A DNA stretch of 26,728 nt from Athalassotoga sp964433875 (GTDB taxonomy: Bacteria > Thermotogota > Thermotogae > Mesoaciditogales > Mesoaciditogaceae): positions 1 through 26,728 of the forward strand of contig CAYSSO010000025.1 of assembly GCA_964433875.1 (NCBI GenBank), read 5' to 3'. The number at the start of each line of letters is the position of its first letter. The stretch's first letter is position 1. Both the position numbers and the translations under genes were made by a program. Shown piece after piece: positions 6,661-14,379 of this stretch. The notes under the pieces are model-generated. The model made no database searches. It was not told where the DNA came from and saw only the letters and a program-made list of their open reading frames with translations.

Positions 6661-7731
6661 ATGTTAAAGATCCTTGCCGTTAATCCAGGATCTACCTCTA
6701 CAAAGATCGCCATTTTTGACAATGAAGAGGAAATAAAATCTCAAACAATTTATCATTCTGCAGAAGAGTTGAAGAATTTCAAAAATATTGCGGATCAATA
6801 CGCTTTTAGACTTGAAAAGATAATGGATTTTCTGCATGAATCCAATCATTCCCTTTCGGATTTTGCCGCTTTTGTTGGAAGAGGTGGACTGATTAAGCCC
6901 GTGCAAGGAGGAACTTATTTTGTAAATGAGGCAATGGTTCAAGAATTAAGAGTCGCAAAGTACGGAGAACATGCTTCAAATCTTGGCGCACTTATTGTTC
7001 ATGAATTTTCAAAGTTAACTGGTAAGCCGGCTTTTATAGTGGATCCAGTTGTCGTCGATGAGATGGACGATATTGCAAAAATATCCGGTCATCCCGATTT
7101 TCAACGGAGATCCATTTTTCATGCGTTAAATCAAAAGGCTGTGGCAAGAAAGGCCGCCGCAATCCTTGAAAAAAGATACGAAGAGTGCAACTTCATAGTT
7201 GCACATATGGGCGGTGGAGTATCGGTAGGAGCACATAAAAAAGGGCGTGTTGTCGATGTCAACAACGCCTTAGACGGTGATGGACCTTTTAGTCCTGAAA
7301 GGAGTGGAACCTTGCCACTGACGGGACTTATAGATCTATGTTACAGTGGCAGGTACTCCTTTGAGGAAATGAAAAAAAAGATAAAAGGAGAAGGCGGTCT
7401 TGTTGCCCACCTTGGAACAAATAACGCAGTTGAAGTTCAAAAGATGATAGATAACGGTGATAAACATGCCGAACTTATTTACCATGCCATGGCATACCAG
7501 ATATCAAAATGGATTGGAAGGATGGTTGTGCCTCTCGAGGGAAATGTTGATGCGATTATTCTTACCGGTGGCATGGCTTACGATTCGAAGTACATGATCA
7601 GATGGATAAAAGAAAAGGTTTCTTACATAGCGCCAATTATGGTTTTTCCCGGCGGACGGGAAGAAGAGGCTCTCGCGTTAGGCGCATTGAGAATTTTAAG
7701 AGGAGAGGAGAAGGCTAAAAATTACATTTGA
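6661..7731 (+). CDS. buk: butyrate kinase / branched-chain fatty acid kinase, copy 2
   Basis: This 356-residue paralogue of the gene at 4673 makes acid + ATP from acyl phosphate and ADP. Seen: VNPGSTSTKIAIF at the N-terminus, GEHASNLGAL, AHMGGGVSVGAHKKG, GPFSPERSGTLP and DAIILTGGMAYDS. The start ATG 6661 follows AAAGGTGGGAT and lies one base after the ptb stop; an upstream in-frame ATG (6643) is inside ptb and would add residues not found in the family. Copies on both sides of ptb suggest different chain-length or branched substrate preference, which the sequence does not resolve. The 3' end contains an AGGAGAGGAG that appears to serve the next gene. Confidence 0.94.
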   Translation: MLKILAVNPGSTSTKIAIFDNEEEIKSQTIYHSAEELKNFKNIADQYAFRLEKIMDFLHESNHSLSDFAAFVGRGGLIKPVQGGTYFVNEAMVQELRVAKYGEHASNLGALIVHEFSKLTGKPAFIVDPVVVDEMDDIAKISGHPDFQRRSIFHALNQKAVARKAAAILEKRYEECNFIVAHMGGGVSVGAHKKGRVVDVNNALDGDGPFSPERSGTLPLTGLIDLCYSGRYSFEEMKKKIKGEGGLVAHLGTNNAVEVQKMIDNGDKHAELIYHAMAYQISKWIGRMVVPLEGNVDAIILTGGMAYDSKYMIRWIKEKVSYIAPIMVFPGGREEEALALGALRILRGEEKAKNYI

Positions 7732-8389
7732 TCCTTACACGGATTCACGCGTTCTTGTATACGTTGGAATGTTTGGAAGCGGTAAAACGGAACTTTCTAT
7801 AAACACTGCCATAGCCCTTAGAAGAACTTCTGATAAGGTTGCACTCATAGACATAGACATAATAAGTCCTTATTTCAGAAGTAGAGATGAAAAGTCATTT
7901 CTTGAGAATATGAACATAAAGGTTGTAACTGTCCCAGAAAGATACATGCACGCGGATTTGCCAATAATACCTCCGGAGGTTGGAGGATATATTTCGAATA
8001 AGGATTTTTTGACGGTTGTCGATGTAGGCGGAAATGAGGACGGAGCGATTGTACTTGGCTCTCTAAATCACTTTCTTGAAAATGTTGATAAAAAGATCTT
8101 ATTCGTTGTAAATGTTTTTAGGCCTTTTAGTTCAACGGAAGAAGAGATCGCGAGAAATATAGTAAAGATCTCCCGTGTGGCTAGAAGCAAGATAGATTAC
8201 CTTGTCAACAATTCGAATATAGGCCCAGAAACCACGGCCGGGGATATAAAAACTGGCGAGGAGATAGTGTTAAAAGTTTCAAAAATGACAGAGATTCCTG
8301 TTGCTTTTACATCCATAGATGAAGGCATAGATTATAAGGGTAAGTTGCCGATCTTCAGAATAAAAAGGTTCATGAAAAATTCATGGTGA
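7721..8389 (+). CDS. SIMIBI-class P-loop NTPase of unknown role, in the 2-oxoacid oxidoreductase operon
   Basis: A predicted soluble ATPase or GTPase of about 220 residues, related to the CobQ/MinD/ParA group. Seen: Walker A GMFGSGKTE, IDIDIISPYFRSRDE (ParA-like switch region), hydrophobic Walker B ending in VVDVGGNEDGA, and a late ILFVVNVFRPF strand. It has the classic GxxGxGKT, not the KGGxGKT of MinD. The first usual start, ATG 7769, would begin inside the Walker A loop and remove the beta strand (RVLVYVG) that every P-loop fold needs. The frame is open upstream to a stop at 7697 but has no ATG, GTG, TTG or CTG; ATT 7721, ten bases after AGGAGAGGAG (7701-7710), is the best candidate. No function is assigned; loading, repair or regulation of the oxidoreductase is speculation. 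Confidence 0.8.
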   Translation: MTFDPYTDSRVLVYVGMFGSGKTELSINTAIALRRTSDKVALIDIDIISPYFRSRDEKSFLENMNIKVVTVPERYMHADLPIIPPEVGGYISNKDFLTVVDVGGNEDGAIVLGSLNHFLENVDKKILFVVNVFRPFSSTEEEIARNIVKISRVARSKIDYLVNNSNIGPETTAGDIKTGEEIVLKVSKMTEIPVAFTSIDEGIDYKGKLPIFRIKRFMKNSW

Positions 8390-8401
8390 GGAGTGATGAA
8401 T

Positions 8402-8635
8402 TTGGCAAAAAAAGGATATGTGGAGATCAATTCAGATAGATGCAAAGGATGTGGACTGTGCATAAATGCATGTCCCCAGCATGTTCTGAGATTTTCGGAT
8501 AAATTCAATGATAAAGGATACCATTATGCGGAACTTTACGATCCAGAGGATAAATGCCCAGGATGCGCTTTTTGTTATTACATGTGTCCAGACGTGTGCA
8601 TAACGGTCCACAGAGTTGTCGAGGAGCGTGTTTGA
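8402..8635 (+). CDS. vorD: 2-oxoacid:ferredoxin oxidoreductase delta subunit (2[4Fe-4S] ferredoxin)
   Basis: This 77-residue iron-sulphur protein carries electrons out of the oxidoreductase. Two cluster motifs are complete: CKGCGLCINACP (about residues 14-25) and CPGCAFCYYMCP (about 52-63). TTG 8402 is preferred because the GAGGAG (8388-8393) lies 8 nt before it and the protein then begins AKKGYVEI, as in related subunits. GTG 8393 and ATG 8396 are also in frame but sit on or directly after the ribosome site. The gene lies between the NTPase and the alpha subunit with gaps of only a few bases. The vor symbol follows the inferred 2-oxoisovalerate preference; kor is equally defensible. Confidence 0.92.
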   Translation: MAKKGYVEINSDRCKGCGLCINACPQHVLRFSDKFNDKGYHYAELYDPEDKCPGCAFCYYMCPDVCITVHRVVEERV

Positions 8636-8637
8636 AA

Positions 8638-9687
8638 ATGAAGATGCTTATGAAGGGAACGGAAGCGATAGCAGAGGCGGCCATAAGGGCAGGATGTAGA
8701 CTTTATTTCGGATATCCGATAACTCCGCAAAGTGAGTTAACGGAGTATATGGCCAAAAGGATGCCCGAGGTCAAAGGCGTCTTTTTGCAGTCCGAAAGTG
8801 AGGTTGCGACTGTTAACATGTTGTATGGCGCTGCATGCACCGGCAGAAGAGTTATGACCTCGACCTCTTCTCCTGGATTTAGCCTGATGCAGGAGGGCAT
8901 TTCTTACATGGCCGGAGCAGAATTGCCAGCAGTCTTCATAAATGTCATGCGTGGCGGACCGGGACTTGGAGACATTCAGCCATCCCAGAGTGATTATTTC
9001 CAGTCAACAAAGGGCGGAGGTCATGGAGATTACAGGATGATTGTCCTTGCCCCTCACACTCTTCAGGAAGCGGCCAACATAATGGGAGAAGCCTTTGATC
9101 TTGCATTTAAATACAGAATGCTTGTAACTATCCTTGTGGATGGCATGATAGGTCAGATGATGGAACCTGTTGAACTTCCCGAATGGAAAAATATAGATGA
9201 ATTCACAGAGCCAGACTGGGCGCTCACAGGTGCAAAAGGTAGAAGGCCACGAAAGGTAACCTCTTTCGATCTTGATCCTTATGAACTTGAAAAGATGAAT
9301 TTAAGATATCAGGCAACCTACAAAAAAGTGTCAGAGAATGAGGTAAGATATGAAGAATTCAAAGTTGAGGATGCGAACATAATCGTGGTCGCTTACGGTA
9401 CAATGGCAAGGATTGTCAAAACCGTTGCCGATACGGCTCGTAAGGAAGGTATAAATGTCGGTCTTTTCAGGCCTATAACCTTGTGGCCCTTCCCTTATGA
9501 AAGGCTGTCTAAGATCGCAGAAAATGTAAAACACATTTTAACTGTAGAGATGAGTTATGGCCAGATGTTTGAAGATGTAAAACTTGCCGTCAATGGAAAG
9601 ACCAATGTTGAATTTTATGGCAGGAGCGCCGGCGTTGTGCCGACGCCAATGGAAGTCCTTGACGCCATAAAAAAGATCGCGAGGTGA
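8638..9687 (+). CDS. vorB: 2-oxoacid:ferredoxin oxidoreductase alpha subunit
   Basis: This 349-residue subunit pairs with beta to oxidise a 2-oxoacid + CoA to acyl-CoA + CO2 + reduced ferredoxin in the cytoplasm. Seen: KGTEAIAEAAIRAGCRLYFGYPITPQ (split here as KGTEAIAEAAIRAGC, then FGYPITPQSE), TSTSSPGFSLMQEGIS, NVMRGGPGLGD and QSDYF, all typical of the POR_N domain. A C-terminal transketolase-like part contains NIIVVAYGTMAR and GLFRPITLWPFP. ATG 8638 follows GAGGAG by 11 nt; TTG 8632 is an alternative overlapping the ferredoxin stop. Size and order (delta-alpha-beta-gamma) match the 2-oxoisovalerate/2-oxoglutarate type rather than pyruvate oxidoreductase, but substrate is inferred. Confidence 0.93.
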   Translation: MKMLMKGTEAIAEAAIRAGCRLYFGYPITPQSELTEYMAKRMPEVKGVFLQSESEVATVNMLYGAACTGRRVMTSTSSPGFSLMQEGISYMAGAELPAVFINVMRGGPGLGDIQPSQSDYFQSTKGGGHGDYRMIVLAPHTLQEAANIMGEAFDLAFKYRMLVTILVDGMIGQMMEPVELPEWKNIDEFTEPDWALTGAKGRRPRKVTSFDLDPYELEKMNLRYQATYKKVSENEVRYEEFKVEDANIIVVAYGTMARIVKTVADTARKEGINVGLFRPITLWPFPYERLSKIAENVKHILTVEMSYGQMFEDVKLAVNGKTNVEFYGRSAGVVPTPMEVLDAIKKIAR

Positions 9688-9691
9688 AAAA

Positions 9692-10456
9692 ATGGCAACT
9701 GTAGATAAAGTAGTGGCCCAGATGCCAAAGTCTTTGAGTAAGATCGAATTCAGTTATTGTCCAGGATGCCATCACGGGATAGTACATAGAATTATCGCCG
9801 AGGTTATAGATGAACTTGGAATAGCAGAAAAAACCTTGATGGTTGCGCCGGTCGGATGTTCTGTCTTCGCGTACAACTTTTTCGATCTCGATGGCACCGT
9901 CGCGGCCCATGGAAGAGCCCCGGCCGTTGCCACTGGAATGAAAAGAGCGCTTCCTGACAGAATTGTCTTTACTTATCAGGGAGACGGAGATCTCGCATCG
10001 ATAGGAACGGCCGAGATAGTTCATGCCGCAAATAGAGGAGAGAATATAACGACGATCTTCATAAACAACGCAGTCTATGGAATGACTGGAGGCCAGATGG
10101 CACCAACAACACTTCTCGGTCAGAAAACCACAACCTCTCCATACGGCAGAGAGCCAAGGGCGAATGGATATCCAATAAGAATGAGCGAAATGCTTGCAAC
10201 TCTTGAAGGTTCGGCTTACATAGAAAGAACGATGGTGACAACGCCTCAAAATGTTATAAAGACGAAGGCCGCGATAAAAAAGGCCTTTCAGGCTCAAATA
10301 AAGGGTTTGGGTTTTTCAATGGTAGAGGTTTTATCGACATGCCCGACGAACTGGGGGATGAATCCAATCGAGGCCATGAAATGGCTCGAAGAGAATATGA
10401 CAAAAACCTTCCCTCTCGGAGTTTTTGTAGACAAAACGAAGGGAATGATACAATGA
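9692..10456 (+). CDS. vorA: 2-oxoacid:ferredoxin oxidoreductase beta subunit (thiamine pyrophosphate binding)
   Basis: This 254-residue catalytic subunit binds thiamine pyrophosphate and a 4Fe-4S cluster. Seen: YCPGCHHG (cluster cysteines near residue 23), VGCSVFAYNFFDLD, HGRAPAVATG, and the pyrophosphate motif GDGDLASIGTAEI ending in IFINNAVYGMTGGQ. Length is as expected for the short beta subunits of four-subunit enzymes. ATG 9692 lies four bases after the alpha stop with GAGGTGAA just before it; the gene ends in an ATGA overlap with the gamma subunit. Confidence 0.94.
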   Translation: MATVDKVVAQMPKSLSKIEFSYCPGCHHGIVHRIIAEVIDELGIAEKTLMVAPVGCSVFAYNFFDLDGTVAAHGRAPAVATGMKRALPDRIVFTYQGDGDLASIGTAEIVHAANRGENITTIFINNAVYGMTGGQMAPTTLLGQKTTTSPYGREPRANGYPIRMSEMLATLEGSAYIERTMVTTPQNVIKTKAAIKKAFQAQIKGLGFSMVEVLSTCPTNWGMNPIEAMKWLEENMTKTFPLGVFVDKTKGMIQ

Positions 10457-10989
10457 TAAAATCCATCATAATAGCAGGTTTCGGCGGTCAAGGTGTAATG
10501 CTTATGGGAAAGATAATCGCCGAATCGGCGATGTTAGATGGTCTGAATGTAACATGGCTCCCGTCTTATGGTCCGGAAATGCGTGGAGGGACGGCTAACT
10601 GCACCGTGATCGTTGGCGATGAACCTATAGGATCTCCGGTTGTAGATACACCTGATGTGGTTATAGCGATGAATATCCCTTCGATGATCAAATTCGAAGA
10701 AATTCTTAAAAAAGACGGAATAATGATCCTCAATTCTTCCGTAATAGATAGGGAGCCTTCAAGAAAAGACATAAAAGTTTACAAAATAGACGCGAATAAA
10801 ATAGCGGACACTATAGGAAATTCAAAGGTTTTAAACATGGTAACGCTTGGCGCATTTGCAAAAGTTACAGGTCTTGTTAAACTGGAAATGATTGGAAAGG
10901 CACTCGAAGAGACCTTCGCCGGGAAGAATAAAAAGTTAGTAGATCTAAATTTAGAAGCCGTCAGGCAGGGAATGGATTCCGTTCTCTAA
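10453..10989 (+). CDS. vorC: 2-oxoacid:ferredoxin oxidoreductase gamma subunit
   Basis: This 178-residue POR gamma-domain protein completes the enzyme and binds CoA in related structures. Seen: IIAGFGGQGVMLMGKIIAES and YGPEMRGGTANC, both signatures of the family. The start is ATG 10453, overlapping the beta stop (ATGA); an earlier in-frame ATG (10339) lies deep in the beta gene. It is the last gene of the operon, and its final 39 bases overlap aroE on the opposite strand. No hairpin with a T-run follows the stop, so where this transcript ends is unclear. Confidence 0.93.
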   Translation: MIKSIIIAGFGGQGVMLMGKIIAESAMLDGLNVTWLPSYGPEMRGGTANCTVIVGDEPIGSPVVDTPDVVIAMNIPSMIKFEEILKKDGIMILNSSVIDREPSRKDIKVYKIDANKIADTIGNSKVLNMVTLGAFAKVTGLVKLEMIGKALEETFAGKNKKLVDLNLEAVRQGMDSVL

Positions 10990-11727
10990 AAGATATTTTG
11001 CGGGTTCCTCCATTGACCAGATTTTCAGGTTCAAAGCGGCCTGATTTATCAGCATCGCGTATCCGTTGATAGTTCTAAGTCCCTTTTCGGTAGCCTCCTT
11101 TAGGAATCTGGTCATTGGAGGGTTGTACACAAGATCGTAAACAACGCAATCCTTTGAAAATTTCGAAAAATCTACCTCCGGCATACTGTTTATGTCCGGA
11201 TACATTCCAAGCGGGGTAGCATTTACGATTATAGAGACTGATCCGGGATCTGGCTCTTCTAAATTAACATCAAAGAGCTTTTTAAACTCCATTGCTTTCT
11301 GTAAATTCCTGCTTTTGAGATATATTTTCATTTTCATCTTTTTAAATGCAAAGCATACGGCCCTCGCTGCCCCTCCAGAGCCTATAACAAATGCGATCTT
11401 CCCAAGATCAATTCCATTAAGGCTTTCTTTGAAACCTTGCCAGTCGGTGTTGGCACCGTTGAAGTTCGAGACAACATTGACGGCTCCCATTTCTTTTGCG
11501 TCATCTGACAGAGATTTAAGATAAGGAATGATCATCTCTTTGTATGGAACCGTCACATTCAATCCTTGAAAATCTCTTATCACATTCTCGACATCCGAAA
11601 ATTTATCTCTTGGTATTTCTATCTTCTCGTATGTCGCATCTATTCCGAATTTCTTAAAAAGAGCGTTGTATATAAATGGTGAAAATGTGTGATCAAGATG
11701 TTCGCCGATTATCCCATATCTGAACAT
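10951..11727 (-). CDS. aroE: shikimate 5-dehydrogenase
   Basis: This 258-residue enzyme reduces 3-dehydroshikimate to shikimate with NADPH. Seen: HTFSPFIYN (shikimate-binding Ser region), NVTVPYKE with catalytic Lys63, GANTDWQG with catalytic Asp95, Rossmann loop GSGGAARAV (about 116-124) and NATPLGMYP. Length is normal. The start overlaps tyrA by 19 nt. It is the last gene of the long minus-strand unit, and its 3' end runs 39 bases into the oxidoreductase gamma gene on the other strand. Since the protein has normal family length, the overlap is probably real. Confidence 0.93.
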   Translation of the reverse strand: MFRYGIIGEHLDHTFSPFIYNALFKKFGIDATYEKIEIPRDKFSDVENVIRDFQGLNVTVPYKEMIIPYLKSLSDDAKEMGAVNVVSNFNGANTDWQGFKESLNGIDLGKIAFVIGSGGAARAVCFAFKKMKMKIYLKSRNLQKAMEFKKLFDVNLEEPDPGSVSIIVNATPLGMYPDINSMPEVDFSKFSKDCVVYDLVYNPPMTRFLKEATEKGLRTINGYAMLINQAALNLKIWSMEEPAKYLLENGIHSLPDGF

Positions 11728-12425
11728 TTTAACTCCTCTGAAATCTTTTTCAACTCTTCGATGATTTCATCCAAAAATTGGGAAATATTCTTTGGATTGT
11801 ACCTTTTAAAACTTTCTTCAAGCAAAGGATTTTGTTTTGATAACCTTGTCATTGAAGCATAACCGGGACCTGACAATGCCTCGTAAGGAGTCCCGATGGA
11901 TTTAATGGCCTTCGAAACGAAGTAAAGGCCCTGACTTGTACGGGCAAGGGCTCTGTCATGGTATTCTGCATCTACAACGACGGGTTTTGATCCGAGAATC
12001 CCGACGAATTTTACAGCAGCGTCTATCTTAGAGTTTGGCGTTTTAACGAGCGCAAAAGGCCTTCCTTCAAAAAGATCGACATCCCAAGAATCTTTTCCCG
12101 TCCTTTCATTCCCCGCTATTGGATGGCCACCTACAAAATTCAGACCTATTTCAATTGCTTTTTTGACGAGAGGAACTTTAACTGAGGCGGTATCGAGGTA
12201 AAAATTGTCCTTAGGCAGGCTTTCCATCATCTTCAATATAACGTCTGGATAAAGTGCAAGCACCACTATATCGTATCCATGGCCCGAAAAAGGCGTACAT
12301 CTTCCTCCAAGAGAATTTGCGAGGTCACAATTCGTATCGAAAAGATCTGGAGTATATCCGTACTTTCTAAGCCTTAAGGCCATAGATCCGCCTATCTGTC
12401 CGAGTCCAACTATCGCGATCCTCAT
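11709..12425 (-). CDS. tyrA: prephenate dehydrogenase
   Basis: This 238-residue NAD(P)-dependent oxidoreductase converts prephenate to 4-hydroxyphenylpyruvate for tyrosine. Seen: IAIVGLGQIGGSMALRL (dinucleotide-binding loop at 4-20), DTASVK, GGHPIAGNERTG (prephenate-binding His region) and a helical C-terminal domain. It is at the short end of the family (commonly 270-370) and has no ACT or chorismate mutase domain; the mutase is a separate gene here. ATG 12425 is chosen because it forms an ATGA overlap with the aroQ stop; an upstream in-frame ATG (12500) lies within aroQ and adds an unrelated Arg/Trp-rich leader. It overlaps aroE by 19 nt. Confidence 0.88.
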   Translation of the reverse strand: MRIAIVGLGQIGGSMALRLRKYGYTPDLFDTNCDLANSLGGRCTPFSGHGYDIVVLALYPDVILKMMESLPKDNFYLDTASVKVPLVKKAIEIGLNFVGGHPIAGNERTGKDSWDVDLFEGRPFALVKTPNSKIDAAVKFVGILGSKPVVVDAEYHDRALARTSQGLYFVSKAIKSIGTPYEALSGPGYASMTRLSKQNPLLEESFKRYNPKNISQFLDEIIEELKKISEELKCSDMG

Positions 12426-12850
12426 TTTTGAGTCTCCATTATGTACTCTACACCGAGAATGTATCCGTACCACCCAAGGCCAGAAATAACGCCATCGCAT
12501 ACTCGAGAGATAACGCTTTTCGATCTGAACTCTTCCCTTTTAAAGATGTTCGAAAGATGTACCTCAACTTTTGGCCCCTTAAAGGTCTCAAGCGCATCGT
12601 GAATCGCATAACTGTAATGGGCGTAGGCACCTGGATTTATGACAATTCCATCTTCATTAGATAGGCTCTGGATGTAATCGACGATCTCTCCTTCATGATT
12701 CGACTGGAAGAATTCAACCTCTAAACTGTGTGAATCTGACCATGCTTTTATCTTTTTGATTATCTCGGCATAAGAAAGAGAACCATAAATGGATGGATCT
12801 CTCTTTCCGACCATATTCAAATTAGGCCCATTTATAACGTGTATTTTCAC
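12422..12850 (-). CDS. aroQ: 3-dehydroquinate dehydratase, type II
   Basis: This 142-residue enzyme dehydrates 3-dehydroquinate to 3-dehydroshikimate. Type II hallmarks are all present: NGPNLNMVGKRDPSIYG (with the active-site Arg and Tyr), FQSNHEGEIVD, NPGAYAHYSYAIHDAL and VHLSNIFKREEFR with the catalytic His. It normally assembles as a dodecamer. The start is GTG 12850, giving a GTGA overlap with the aroH stop. The following gene, tyrA, starts in its own ATGA overlap. Confidence 0.95.
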   Translation of the reverse strand: MKIHVINGPNLNMVGKRDPSIYGSLSYAEIIKKIKAWSDSHSLEVEFFQSNHEGEIVDYIQSLSNEDGIVINPGAYAHYSYAIHDALETFKGPKVEVHLSNIFKREEFRSKSVISRVCDGVISGLGWYGYILGVEYIMETQK

Positions 12851-13185
12851 TTAACATCATCTCTCAAGATCTCGGCTCCATTTTCGTAAACATGCTTTAC
12901 CTCTTCCTTTTCAACGAGAAGCATTACCCTTATTACCATATCATAGGCACCGTCTACTTTCGCTTCCTGAAGACACATCAATGGAAGATCGTGGCCAGAT
13001 TTTCTAAAAACCGTTGCCGGATTCAAAGTGTTAATTCCTTCTGTTATGCTGAAGATCACCGAAATGACATCTTTGTCCGTTATTCCATTTACCTCGTATA
13101 TTTTATCCATCAACTGGATCGTGCTCTTTTCTATTTCGTAAGGAGAGTCCTCCTTTACAAATATTGCTCCTCTTATCGCTTTCAA
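12847..13185 (-). CDS. aroH: chorismate mutase, AroH type
   Basis: This 112-residue monofunctional enzyme turns chorismate into prephenate, the substrate of the neighbouring TyrA. The AroH (Bacillus) fold is indicated by AIRGAIFVKEDSP at the start, IFSITEGINTLNPA, PLMCLQEAKVDGA and IRVMLLVEKEE, with the active-site Arg residues in the first and last of these. The start is TTG 13185, strongly supported by GGAGGT about 5 nt upstream and by the family's N-terminal MxAIRGA. The 12-nt gap to moeA is the widest between any two genes from lacZ to aroE. Confidence 0.92.
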   Translation of the reverse strand: MKAIRGAIFVKEDSPYEIEKSTIQLMDKIYEVNGITDKDVISVIFSITEGINTLNPATVFRKSGHDLPLMCLQEAKVDGAYDMVIRVMLLVEKEEVKHVYENGAEILRDDVK

Positions 13186-13197
13186 TTTAGACCTCCA

Positions 13198-14379
13198 TCA
13201 ATCGATCAAAAAATAATCCACCATGTCTCCTTCTTTTAAAATCTCAGTTCCCGGATAAATTATAAAAAACGCATTGGCATTCGCAAGTGATGTGAAATCT
13301 CCAGATCCATTGTACTTTATCGGCATTACATTTCCATTTTTTGCGTAACATGGAACAAAATCCGTTCTATTGCCATGTTTTTCAAATATACCGGTAAATC
13401 TGCCTTTCAAAATTGTCTTTTTGATCTCATCCGATCCGGTAAGTTTTTCAACAAATGGAATGACAGATACAAGAAATGAAAGATAAGTCGAGACCGGATT
13501 TCCGGGAAGACCGAAGATCCATTTATTTTCAAACCTTGCGATGATGGTAGGTGCGCCGGGCTTTATCGCAAGTTTATCTACGAGAATTTGCGCATTTAAA
13601 TCTTCAAGCGTCTTCATTGTTAAATCCTTATCACCTACCGAAGATCCACCGGTTATAAGTAATATATCACATCTGGCTATGCCATCTCTAATCCTTGATC
13701 TTATCTCTTCCTCGTCGTCCTTAGAAATACCAAGATCGAAGAAATCCTGATGGATTCGGGATATTTGAGCCATAAGAGAATACTTTGAAGAGTTTCTTAT
13801 CTGGCCATAACCTATCTCTTCATCGATGTCCACAAGTTCATCGCCAGTCGATAAGATACCAATTCTCAATTTTCTCTTTACCCTTATGTACCTTATCCCC
13901 AAAGAGGCGATTAAATTGATCCTGTTAGACGTTACAACGCTTCCTTTTTTAAGGGCGATCTCGCCTTGTTTTAAATCCTCACCCTTTATCGCTATGTTTG
14001 CAAATTGCGAAACAGGTTTTTGGATCTTGACCTTTTTTCCGTCAATTTTGCATGATTCGATCTCGACGACGGTGTCACACGGATCGGGAACGGCGCCGCC
14101 TGTCATTATTCTTACGCATTCTCCCCTCTTAAGTTCTACATCGATCGGATGGCCGGCGAGAATCTCTTCCCTCACTGTTAAGGTCTTTGATTCATCAAGA
14201 TCAGCGTAACGAAATGCAAAGCCATCCATCGCGGCCCTGTTGTAGGGCGGAAAATCGTATTTTGAAAAAATATCGGTAGATAATATCCTACCTACCGAGT
14301 TTTCTATTCTTGCATCCTCATCTTCCAATATCTCATCTACTGAATCTAACAAAGTCAAAAGTTCATCGAGTGTTTTCAT
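13198..14379 (-). CDS. moeA: molybdopterin molybdenumtransferase
   Basis: This 393-residue MoeA/gephyrin-E-type enzyme inserts molybdate or tungstate into adenylylated molybdopterin. Seen: PPYNRAAMDGFAFR (about 43-56), IMTGGAVPDPCDTVV, GILSTGDELVD, ITGGSSVGDKD and FGLPGNPVS, then a C-terminal domain IV. Length fits. It overlaps mog by 17 nt and precedes aroH by 12 nt. No other cofactor genes (moaA, moaC, moaE, moaD) and no molybdo- or tungstoenzyme appear in this window, so the partner enzymes must lie elsewhere. Confidence 0.93.
   Translation of the reverse strand: MKTLDELLTLLDSVDEILEDEDARIENSVGRILSTDIFSKYDFPPYNRAAMDGFAFRYADLDESKTLTVREEILAGHPIDVELKRGECVRIMTGGAVPDPCDTVVEIESCKIDGKKVKIQKPVSQFANIAIKGEDLKQGEIALKKGSVVTSNRINLIASLGIRYIRVKRKLRIGILSTGDELVDIDEEIGYGQIRNSSKYSLMAQISRIHQDFFDLGISKDDEEEIRSRIRDGIARCDILLITGGSSVGDKDLTMKTLEDLNAQILVDKLAIKPGAPTIIARFENKWIFGLPGNPVSTYLSFLVSVIPFVEKLTGSDEIKKTILKGRFTGIFEKHGNRTDFVPCYAKNGNVMPIKYNGSGDFTSLANANAFFIIYPGTEILKEGDMVDYFLID

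Noticed and set aside
9590..10297. Long open frame on the minus strand opposite the oxidoreductase alpha/beta genes (235 codons)
   Set aside because: It lies antisense to two strongly recognised genes, its translation is Arg/Ser/Cys-rich with no known motif, and it arises from the codon bias of the real genes.
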